Below are positions 6,576-12,870 of a stretch of 13,932 bases of DNA, piece by piece. The notes under the pieces are model-generated. The model was not told the DNA's origin. It made no database searches and saw only the letters and a program-made list of their open reading frames with translations. Origin of the DNA: JACQNR01 sp964533045 (GTDB lineage: Bacteria; Acidobacteriota; Terriglobia; UBA7540); contig CAZHKT010000097.1 in assembly GCA_964533045.1 (NCBI GenBank), positions 1 through 13,932 of the forward strand. The letters are read 5' to 3'. Position 1 is the stretch's first letter. Each line of letters opens with the position of its first letter. A program made the position numbers and the translations under genes.

Positions 6576-7800
6576 ACGACTCAGCGAGCGCGGGCGGAAT
6601 CTGTCTCAAGATCGCGACCACCTTCGCTTTCAGTTCCAGCCGCTCCTTCCAGTAGTCTTTGTCGGCCACCTTGCCGGTCTCGCGCAAATCGTCCAGATCG
6701 GCGATGGATTGCACCAAGTCATCGAGCTTTTTCTCGATCTCCTTGCGCGAGGCGCCCTGGGGCAGTTGATCGCGAACCGCGTTCCATTCCTTGGCGGCGC
6801 GAACGCCCAGCGCCCAAAGCAGCAGCAGGAGAATGCAGGCGGTCAGCAGGAGGCCCGAGCGGGCCAGCGAATTGGGTTCCGTCCGAACTTCGCCTTCCCG
6901 CGCCGCGCTCGCCACCGCCTCGGCGGGAGCCTCGCCGCTCAGCGTGGCGGCGAGCAGCGTGCCGGCGGCCAGTTGCCCCGCTTCATACTTCTTCAGCCCG
7001 GTCGAGGAATCCACGCCCGCGTCCTGAAACACCGGCGACTTCACTTCCAGCGACGCGGGCGCGACCAGCAGTTCCGCCCGCGCAATCGGATAGGGCACGC
7101 TCGATTCCACCGCCAGCGGCTCGGACCCGTAATCGGCTTCGTAGGCCAGCATCACCACGGTCAAACCCGGCTGAAGGGCGTGATTGATATAGAGATCCCC
7201 TTCCCCCGGCCCGTCCTGGATCGCCACCGGAATGGGCATGTTCATCGCGCCCAGCACCGCGGCGGTGGGGGATTCGACTTTCTTGCCCAACCGGAAGCGG
7301 AAGGTTCCGCCGCTATTGACCAGCGAGCGCGGCGGATTGGATGGGTTCTCGATGCCGAAGAACTCCTGCACGCGGGCGCGGTTGCCTGCCGCCTCCACCA
7401 CCACGCGCGCCGAACGAATGTGAAGATCCGGCAGGCTCTCCGCCGCTTCAAAAACGGTCAGTTGGGCGGGCGCGTCACCCTGAACGCGGGCGCGATAGTT
7501 GACACCCTGGAAGACGGTCTGCACCATGAAGAACGCAGCGGCTTCATTGCGGGGCTGGAGCAGCGAGAAGCGGCCGCTGGCGTCGGTTTCTGCCGAGGCG
7601 ATCTCGCGCATTCCCTCGCCGCCCAGCAGCAGTTGGACCTTCTGTTGGGCGACCGGCCGGTTGGTCGTGCCGTTGAGGACGGTGCCGGTCAGCTTGGATT
7701 GCGCCGCGGCAGGACCTGCCGGAAGGGTTGAGGCGATCACAGCCGCCAGCGCGAGCCCGGCCGTCCGAGCCAGTGAATTGGAAACGCGGTATGCTTTCAC
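6550..7800 (-). CDS. Secreted, membrane-anchored protein with carboxypeptidase-regulatory-like domain (ccm-associated)
   Basis: A 416-aa protein that is not part of canonical ccm systems. It has a signal peptide (cleavage likely after PAAA, about residue 33). A beta-sandwich of the carboxypeptidase-regulatory/CnaB-like type follows (about 36-110; it opens KLTGTVLNGTTNRPVAQQKV and has TDASGRFSL). A further beta-rich periplasmic part extends to about 300. One membrane helix is at about 313-335, and a cytoplasmic helical tail of about 80 residues ends the protein. The tail carries DL-x6-GK-x4-DY-x3-RL (368-388), also found in the preceding CcmI-like protein. The start is GTG at 7800, 7 bases after the preceding stop, with a weak AAAGG upstream. 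It overlaps ccmA. A role as a ccm accessory or scaffold is inferred from position only. Confidence 0.85.
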   Translation of the reverse strand: MKAYRVSNSLARTAGLALAAVIASTLPAGPAAAQSKLTGTVLNGTTNRPVAQQKVQLLLGGEGMREIASAETDASGRFSLLQPRNEAAAFFMVQTVFQGVNYRARVQGDAPAQLTVFEAAESLPDLHIRSARVVVEAAGNRARVQEFFGIENPSNPPRSLVNSGGTFRFRLGKKVESPTAAVLGAMNMPIPVAIQDGPGEGDLYINHALQPGLTVVMLAYEADYGSEPLAVESSVPYPIARAELLVAPASLEVKSPVFQDAGVDSSTGLKKYEAGQLAAGTLLAATLSGEAPAEAVASAAREGEVRTEPNSLARSGLLLTACILLLLLWALGVRAAKEWNAVRDQLPQGASRKEIEKKLDDLVQSIADLDDLRETGKVADKDYWKERLELKAKVVAILRQIPPALAESYANRNASR

Positions 7801-7807
7801 AGGTGAA

Positions 7808-8263
7808 TCAGACCTTTCGCGCGCGGGGGGTTATCGCCGCCCCGCATTCTCCGCAGAATTTCACCGGCAGGGGATTCTCAAATCCACACTTGGGGCAGGT
7901 GTAATCCGGCACGCCGTCCATCCGGGGGCGTCCGCGGCGGGATGCCACGGCGCGCTCGATGAGGGCGTCCTCGGTGCTGGTGATCTCGAGTTGCTGCGAG
8001 GCGGCCATCAACTGCGCGGCTTCCGCGGTATAGTCGAGCCGCAGGGCGTTGTAGTCCTCGGCCGAGAGCTTTCCCGCCTTGTACTCGAACTCCAGATCCT
8101 GAAGATTTTCGTAAAGCACCAGCCGCCGGCGCTTGAGGTCCACCTGGGGCGTCACGTCCACGGGCAGGGTGGAAGCAGCCGAGGCCGCCTCCGGCGCCAG
8201 CAGCGGCGCCATCACCAAAACCAGCAGCGTCAGTGTGATAAGAATGCCGATGATCAGAGCCAT
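7808..8263 (-). CDS. CcmI-like membrane protein with C-terminal zinc ribbon
   Basis: A 151-aa protein. The N-terminal membrane helix (MALIIGILITLTLLVLVM) is followed by a helical segment LVLYENLQDLEFEYKAGKLS then AEDYNALRLDY (48-78), which resembles the membrane-proximal part of CcmI-type apocytochrome chaperones. The C-terminus is a zinc ribbon with C123-x2-C126 and C137-x2-C140 (CPKCGFENPLPVKFCGECG). The TPR half of CcmI is missing. The frame can be extended to a GTG at 8302, adding 13 residues (MGRVARHPESVFL) before the helix. Neither start has a Shine-Dalgarno site; the ATG at 8263 was preferred because the helix then begins the protein. It lies between ccmH and the 416-aa gene. CcmI kinship is an inference from motif and position. 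Confidence 0.8.
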   Translation of the reverse strand: MALIIGILITLTLLVLVMAPLLAPEAASAASTLPVDVTPQVDLKRRRLVLYENLQDLEFEYKAGKLSAEDYNALRLDYTAEAAQLMAASQQLEITSTEDALIERAVASRRGRPRMDGVPDYTCPKCGFENPLPVKFCGECGAAITPRARKV

Positions 8264-8315
8264 AAGAAATACCGATTCCGGGTGCCGGGCTACTCGCCCC
8301 ACAAGTGAGTTCTGC

Positions 8316-8350
8316 CCCGCGTCCCTAGCCTCGAGTCCCGAGTCCCGAAG
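8316..8350. repeat. Degenerate heptad tandem repeat (5 units) over the ccmH 3' end
   Basis: On the plus strand there are five consecutive 7-mers: CCCGCGT, CCCTAGC, CTCGAGT, CCCGAGT, CCCGAAG. The tract spans the ccmH stop (TAG, complementary to 8325-8327) and its final codons. Weaker 7-base periodicity in the same phase extends left to about 8274 (GATTCCG, GGTGCCG, GGCTACT). Confidence 0.65.
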
Positions 8351-8807
8351 CTTTTATCTCCTCTTCAATCGCCGCCAGCGCTTTCGGATCGACCGGCGCG
8401 CGAGGCGTGGCAGCAGTCTCTCGCGGCCGGCGCCAGCGGCGCACCATCAGTATCACTATCAGCAGCCCGAAGATCAGTCCGACGCCGGGCAGAACCCAGG
8501 CTGTCAGGTCGAAGCCCCGGGCGCGCGGCGCGGCCAGAATCTTCTTCCCGTAACGGGCGGTGAGGGCGTCCAGTATTTCGGGCTCGGACTTCCCTTCCGC
8601 AATCAGTTTCCGGATCACGCCGCTGATCTCTTCGTGCGTCGAGCAGCCCTGATGCGGGCACTGATTCAGGATCGCCACGCAGCCGCAGGTGCACATCACT
8701 TTATTGCCGATGACTTCAAGCGTGGGGGCCGGCGGCGCCTGAGCGCGCAGCACCGCGGCCGCGACCAGCAACAATCCGAGCGTGGTAAGGAGTAACCTAT
8801 TTCGCAT
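8325..8807 (-). CDS. ccmH: Cytochrome c maturation protein CcmH, multi-cysteine variant
   Basis: A 160-aa periplasmic thiol protein that keeps the CxxCH motif of apocytochrome reduced for haem ligation by CcmF. The signal peptide is MRNRLLLTTLGLLLVAAAVLRAQ. The conserved CcmH three-helix domain is seen as IRKLIAEGKSEPEILDALTARYG then KKILAAP. A membrane helix follows (VLPGVGLIFGLLIVILMV) and a basic cytoplasmic tail. The usual LRCxxC is replaced by MCTCGC at 38-43, followed by Cys50 and Cys55 (CPHQGC), five cysteines in all. The ATG at 8807 overlaps the ccmF stop by 11 bases. The last codons lie in a heptad-repeat tract. Confidence 0.93.
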   Translation of the reverse strand: MRNRLLLTTLGLLLVAAAVLRAQAPPAPTLEVIGNKVMCTCGCVAILNQCPHQGCSTHEEISGVIRKLIAEGKSEPEILDALTARYGKKILAAPRARGFDLTAWVLPGVGLIFGLLIVILMVRRWRRPRETAATPRAPVDPKALAAIEEEIKASGLGTRG

Positions 8808-10818
8808 AGCCGACGGCAGCCGCAGCTTTCTTCTCTTCCTGGATCTCTTCCATCTGGCGCTCCGCCCGGCTCGGAACCAACGCCAGCAACGTGCCGAAGA
8901 ACATCACGAATCCGCCCAGCCAGACCCAGCGCACCAAGGGATTGACGAAGACTTCCACAATGGCTTTGCCGGATTCGGGATCTTGGCCGGCCAGGACGGT
9001 GTAAAGATCTTCGGAGAACGCGGACCGAATGGCGACGTGGCTGGTGGGTTGCTCGCTCGCCTTGAAGAAGCGCCGGTCCGGCTTGAGCGAACCGAGCGGC
9101 TTGCCCCCCTTGCTGATCTCCAGCGTCAGTTCCATCGAGGAGTAGTTGGGATTGTCGGCGCTCTCAATCTTGGCCGCGCGCAGCACGTAATCCTTGACGC
9201 GCAGTTCATCGCCTTCCGACATCAGGCCCTTGACCTGCGCCTGGAAAGCCTGTCCGGCGAATCCCACGAACAGCATGACGATGCCGAGGTGCACGACGTA
9301 GCCGCCGTAGCGCCGTGTGTTCATCATGGTGAGGTTGTAGACGGCCCGGAGGAAATTCTCACCCCCGCGCTGCCGCGTCCGCGCCCCCTTGTAGAACTCC
9401 TGAAGGGTGCAGACCGCCACGAAAACGGACAGGAACAGGCTCATCCAGGCATAGAAGTGCCGGATACCCGCCAGAGCAAAAACAATGCCTGCCACGACGG
9501 CGACCGCCGTGGGAAGGGTGAAATTCCGCTTCAGACTCTGGAAGGAAGTCTTCCGCCAGGCCAGGAGCGGCCCGGCACCGGTGAGAAACAGCAGGAGCAA
9601 TCCGATGGGAATCGCCACCTTGTTAAAATAGGGCGCGCCCACCGTCACCGTCTCATTGGTGACGGCCTCGGAAAGGACCGGGAAGATCGTTCCCCAGAGC
9701 ACCGCGAAGACCGCCGCCAGCAGCACCCAGTTATTGAACAGGAAGCCGCTCTCGCGCGAGACCACAGAGTCGAGCTTGTTCTCGCTCTTCAGGAACTCCA
9801 ACCGCAAGAAGAGCAGCCCCACCGAAAACAAGGTGGTGACGCCCAGGAAGATCGCAAACCACGGGCCGATGCCGGACTGCGCAAAGGCATGCACCGAAGA
9901 GACGATGCCGCTGCGGGTGAGGAATGTTCCAAAAATGCAGAGGAAATAGGTGGTGATAACCAGAACGATGTTCCAGACTTTCAGCATGCCGCGCTTTTCC
10001 TGGATCATCACGGAGTGCAGAAAGGCGGTGCCGGAAAGCCAGGGCAGAAGCGAAGCGTTCTCCACCGGGTCCCAGCCCCAGTAGCCGCCCCACCCCAGTA
10101 CTGAATACGCCCAGCGGCCGCCCAGCAGGATCCCCGCCCCCAGGAACATCCAGGGAACCATCGTCCACCGGCGCGTGATGCGGATCCAATTGTCGCCCAG
10201 TTGCTTGGTGATCAGCGCCGCCATGGCAAACGCGTACGAAACAGCGAAGCCCACATAGCCGAGATAAAGCATGGGCGGGTGAATAATCATGGAATGGTAT
10301 TGCAGGAGGGGGTTCAGCCCTCGACCGTCGGCCGGGGCGAAGGGCTGCGTCCCTGCCGCGGTGGCGACGTAGAGCTCCTGGAACGGATTGGCAGCGAAAA
10401 AGGTAATGGCGGCGAAGAACGCCGCCGTCCCCATCAGTACGGCGATCACGTACGGCATCAGCTGCTGGTTCTTGGCGCGGTTGAGCAGCACGGCCAGCCC
10501 GCCGTAAACCGCCAGCAGCCAGGTCCAGAACAGCAGCGAGCCCTCTTGCCCGGCCCATAGGACGGCGACTTTGTAGTAGGTCGGCAGGGCGCGATTCGAA
10601 TGGCCGGCCACATAGGCGTTGTGGAAGTCGTCGGTCAGGATCAAGTATTCGAGGGCGACCACGGCCAGCGTGGTCATCACGAAAAACGCCAGCGTGGCGC
10701 GCTCCGCGCTCTTCAACATGCGGGGGCTGCGCAACCAGCCCCCAACTCCTCCGGCCACCAGCCCAAAGACTGCGAAGGCCAGCCCGGCAATCAACCCCAT
10801 GCTGCCCAATTGGTTCAT
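8797..10818 (-). CDS. ccmF: Haem lyase subunit CcmF (WWD family)
   Basis: A 673-aa polytopic membrane protein of the haem ligation complex that joins haem from CcmE to apocytochrome c. Many membrane helices are present. The family-defining run WGGYWGWDPVENASLLPWL begins near residue 242, preceded by HSMIIHPPMLYLGY (about 172-186). Downstream signatures such as FGTFLTRSGIVSSVHAFA are intact. The length is normal for CcmF. The ATG at 10818 has AAAGGA upstream at somewhat long spacing. It follows ccmE by 37 bases and overlaps ccmH at its stop. Confidence 0.97.
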   Translation of the reverse strand: MNQLGSMGLIAGLAFAVFGLVAGGVGGWLRSPRMLKSAERATLAFFVMTTLAVVALEYLILTDDFHNAYVAGHSNRALPTYYKVAVLWAGQEGSLLFWTWLLAVYGGLAVLLNRAKNQQLMPYVIAVLMGTAAFFAAITFFAANPFQELYVATAAGTQPFAPADGRGLNPLLQYHSMIIHPPMLYLGYVGFAVSYAFAMAALITKQLGDNWIRITRRWTMVPWMFLGAGILLGGRWAYSVLGWGGYWGWDPVENASLLPWLSGTAFLHSVMIQEKRGMLKVWNIVLVITTYFLCIFGTFLTRSGIVSSVHAFAQSGIGPWFAIFLGVTTLFSVGLLFLRLEFLKSENKLDSVVSRESGFLFNNWVLLAAVFAVLWGTIFPVLSEAVTNETVTVGAPYFNKVAIPIGLLLLFLTGAGPLLAWRKTSFQSLKRNFTLPTAVAVVAGIVFALAGIRHFYAWMSLFLSVFVAVCTLQEFYKGARTRQRGGENFLRAVYNLTMMNTRRYGGYVVHLGIVMLFVGFAGQAFQAQVKGLMSEGDELRVKDYVLRAAKIESADNPNYSSMELTLEISKGGKPLGSLKPDRRFFKASEQPTSHVAIRSAFSEDLYTVLAGQDPESGKAIVEVFVNPLVRWVWLGGFVMFFGTLLALVPSRAERQMEEIQEEKKAAAAVGYAK

Positions 10819-10855
10819 GATGAGACGTGTCCTTTACATGGCGGAAGCGGTCGGG

Positions 10856-11305
10856 TCACTGCCCGGCTCCGAACGATGCCTGTTTGGACGGCTTGGGACC
10901 GCCCTTCGGATTTTGCGGATTGGCCTCGTACTTCGACGCGCACTTGGCCTGGATCTTTTCGGCGCGTAAATCGCCGCCCTGGATATACTCACCTTCCACA
11001 ACGGCCTGGGCGCCGCCCACAAAGGTGTCCGGAAGCGTGTCGGTCCCCACGTAGACGACCGGAACAGAATTGGCGTCCTGGGCCAGGCGGAAATGAAGCT
11101 GCCCGCCCACGCGCTGGATCGAACCCTCCTCGACGATGCCGCCCACCCGGATGCGGTCGTGCGATTTTCCGGCGGCGGTCAGTTCGCTGACCGTCACATA
11201 GTAAGTCTTGGATTGCTGAAAACCAGATATGGCCTGCCAGGCCACTACGCCAATAATGATTGCGATCCCGATGCCGAACTTGAGTTTCTTCGTATTGATA
11301 GCCAA
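10856..11305 (-). CDS. ccmE: Haem chaperone CcmE, Cys-type (CxxxY)
   Basis: A 149-aa membrane-anchored periplasmic chaperone that binds haem covalently and passes it to CcmF. The N-terminal anchor is KKLKFGIGIAIIIGVVAW. The OB-fold domain has the family landmarks TYYVTVSEL, RVGGIVEEGSI, VPVVYVGTDTLPDTF and VVEGEY. The haem-attachment site usually reads HxxxY; here it is C122-ASK-Y126 (IQAKCASKYEA), the Cys variant. The frame can also begin at a GTG at 11329 (adding 8 residues; Cys then 130). TTG at 11305 was preferred because AAAGGA precedes it by 6 bases and CcmE proteins normally begin close to their membrane helix. The choice is about even. First gene of the ccm cluster. Confidence 0.94.
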   Translation of the reverse strand: MAINTKKLKFGIGIAIIIGVVAWQAISGFQQSKTYYVTVSELTAAGKSHDRIRVGGIVEEGSIQRVGGQLHFRLAQDANSVPVVYVGTDTLPDTFVGGAQAVVEGEYIQGGDLRAEKIQAKCASKYEANPQNPKGGPKPSKQASFGAGQ

Positions 11306-11373
11306 AATGGGTCCTTTCCGCAGGGGCACGGCACTGTTTCCCTGCCTTGGAATCGCCCCAACCTTAAAGTTTA

Positions 11374-11402
11374 ATTGTGCACCCTGGAGATTCGGCCGTC
11401 AA
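11374..11402 (-). promoter_or_regulatory. Sigma70-type promoter of the ccm cluster
   Basis: Minus strand: -35 TTGACG (11402-11397), 17-base spacer, -10 CACAAT (11379-11374). The predicted transcription start is near 11367, about 60 bases before ccmE. The hexamers and spacing are identical to those of the promoter at 12621..12649. Confidence 0.6.
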
Positions 11403-11452
11403 CCGCAATCGGGATGGAAGAGGAAGCCCCTGAAGGCTCCGCTCGCTGGAGA

Positions 11453-11468
11453 CTCCGGGCGCCCGGAG
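11453..11468. terminator. GC-rich palindrome downstream of the PDZ gene
   Basis: CTCCGGGCGCCCGGAG is a perfect 16-base palindrome, able to form a 6-bp stem with a GCGC loop. It lies about 30 bases past the PDZ-gene stop and before the ccm promoter. There is no T-run, so termination is uncertain. Confidence 0.3.
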
Positions 11469-11498
11469 CGCCAGCCCGGGCGATCTTGGCCGCGGGAT

Positions 11499-12512
11499 TC
11501 AATCGCAATTTCCGCTCATGACGGAACCGCTGCCTGGGATGCTGACGTAGGAGCATTTCCCGTCCGAGCCGCCCGAGGCGCCGGTGATCTTGCTGTGCCA
11601 GCTGTAGCCGCCACCTTGGGAAGACCGCTGGGACTGCTGCAAGGCCATGTAAACATTGGCGATGGGAACGGGGCTGCCCTCGGCGCCCAGGTTGCCGGTG
11701 CGCCCGTCCAGCCACCAGCGGCCCTGATAGACCGCCCCAAAAAGCCGCTGGCAGTACATAGCTTCAACCATGTTGATTTGGCGGCCATTGATGAAAACTC
11801 CGGTGTTTCCATTCGAGGCGTTGGCGGGCAGCGGGCCGAAGTTGTGACCGGGCTGCATGAAACCTGCCGCTTCGCGCCCCATCACGCCGTACAGCCCGCT
11901 GGTCGGGTCGTACCAATACTGGCCGGGTGGCACCAAGTAACCGTAGGTCGAGCGCAATTGCTCAACCTGCGCGGCGGTAATCTCACGTCCGTTGATGTAG
12001 ATGGCGGTTCGGCCCGGGGCGGCAGAAGCGGGCGGAATAGCCGGCTGAGGCGAGGGTGTGGCTCCGCGTACCACGCTGGCTCCGCCTCGAGTCACGATGA
12101 TCTCCATCGGATTCCCGTCGCGAACCAGCTGCAGCGAGAGTTTCCCGCCCGGAGCCACCGCCGCCACGGCTCGTTCCAAATCGGCGGCGCCGGTGAGCTG
12201 GCGCATCTGAACGCCCACGATCAGGTCTCCCTGCCGCAGCCCGGCGCGCGCTGCCGCACTGGAGGGATGGATCTCAACGACTTCGGCCGCGGGAACCGGC
12301 TCTTCTCCTTCCAGTCGCAAGGGGAGCGTCTGGGTCCTGACGCCCCACCAGTCGCGTGCCGTCTGGGCCGGCGCGGCGGCCTTGGGCACGCCCAGGGAAT
12401 CGAGCATCGAGTCGGCCCCCTTCCCCGAACCCTTCGGCCGGCTCTCCTGACAATGGGCGGCGTTGAGAGCCAGAACGCAGCTCAATAGCAGCGGGAACGA
12501 TTTCATTTTCAT
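11499..12512 (-). CDS. Secreted PDZ-domain protein with duplicated C-terminal unit
   Basis: A 337-aa exported protein of unknown function. The signal peptide is MKMKSFPLLLSCVLALNAA. A PDZ domain covers about residues 56-145, with the core HPSSAAARAGLRQGDLIVGV and LERAVAAVAPGGKLSLQLV. A Pro/Ser/Ala linker follows. Two related units come next, from residues 169 and 237, each opening YINGREI or FINGRQI, with GQYWYDPTSGLYG or GRWWLDGRTGNLG about 30 residues later. The C-terminus is Ser/Gly-rich and ends SVMSGNCD. There is no protease domain. The frame is open upstream to 12794, but the ATG at 12512 gives the signal peptide and has AAAGGAA before it. It has its own promoter; the relation to the ccm genes is unknown. 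Confidence 0.85.
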   Translation of the reverse strand: MKMKSFPLLLSCVLALNAAHCQESRPKGSGKGADSMLDSLGVPKAAAPAQTARDWWGVRTQTLPLRLEGEEPVPAAEVVEIHPSSAAARAGLRQGDLIVGVQMRQLTGAADLERAVAAVAPGGKLSLQLVRDGNPMEIIVTRGGASVVRGATPSPQPAIPPASAAPGRTAIYINGREITAAQVEQLRSTYGYLVPPGQYWYDPTSGLYGVMGREAAGFMQPGHNFGPLPANASNGNTGVFINGRQINMVEAMYCQRLFGAVYQGRWWLDGRTGNLGAEGSPVPIANVYMALQQSQRSSQGGGYSWHSKITGASGGSDGKCSYVSIPGSGSVMSGNCD

Positions 12513-12838
12513 TGCAGCGTTTCCTTTGGTGGAAATGCAGGGGGCGCGGCTTCGTGCCAGGAATGTCGCCTCCTTGACGGTCCTTGCGCCGGCCACTCGC
12601 GCTGCCCCTTGAATGGCGAGATTGTGCGTCCAGGACTCCGTTTCGTCAAGTGCCCAAAGCGTCAACCTGTATCCTGTACCAGCAGGCCGTCCGTCCGACC
12701 GTGTTGGGGCGGAGAAAACCGGCGGCGAAAAATCCCGATGCCACACCGCCCACCGCAAACCGCCGGGCCAGGGGAACGGAATTGCCCTCCGCACCCTCGC
12801 GCCCGGCGGGTAATTACATTTGCTTTTCAGCCTGCGCT
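12513..12838. other. Intergenic region between the surface protein and PDZ genes
   Basis: There is no gene I can support here. It holds the PDZ-gene leader (about 100 bases) and promoter on the minus strand, plus a second TTGACG at 12660-12665, 16 bases upstream of the -35 box. Open frames on the plus strand (for example 12584..12874) have Arg/Pro-rich, low-information translations without ribosome sites. Confidence 0.6.
12621..12649 (-). promoter_or_regulatory. Sigma70-type promoter of the PDZ gene
   Basis: Minus strand: -35 TTGACG (12649-12644), 17-base spacer, -10 CACAAT (12626-12621). The spacer ends in TCCTGGACG, close to the TCCAGGGTG at the same place in the ccm promoter. The transcription start would be near 12614, giving a leader of about 100 bases. 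Confidence 0.6.
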
Positions 12839-12860
12839 GAGGGGCCCTTGGGGGCCCCTC
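12839..12860 (-). terminator. Strong hairpin after the surface protein gene
   Basis: A 9-bp perfect GC-rich stem (GAGGGGCCC with GGGCCCCTC) and a 4-base loop begin 10 bases after the stop codon of the anchor-D protein on the minus strand. Position and strength fit a terminator, but the expected T-run is lacking. Confidence 0.5.
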
Positions 12861-12870
12861 ACCGAACGAG

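Noticed and set aside
5412..7187. Long plus-strand open frame (591 codons) opposite ccmB, ccmA and the 416-aa gene
   Set aside because: It lies antisense to genes with clear catalytic motifs. Its translation is Arg/Pro/Ser-rich with no recognisable domain, as expected for the opposite frame of GC-rich DNA.
8782..10104. Plus-strand open frame (440 codons) opposite ccmF
   Set aside because: CcmF on the other strand carries the full WWD signature and membrane helices. The plus-strand translation is His/Gln/Arg-rich with no domain or ribosome site.
11229..12488. Plus-strand open frame (419 codons) opposite the PDZ gene
   Set aside because: The minus strand encodes a signal peptide and PDZ core behind a promoter and ribosome site. 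The plus frame has none of these.
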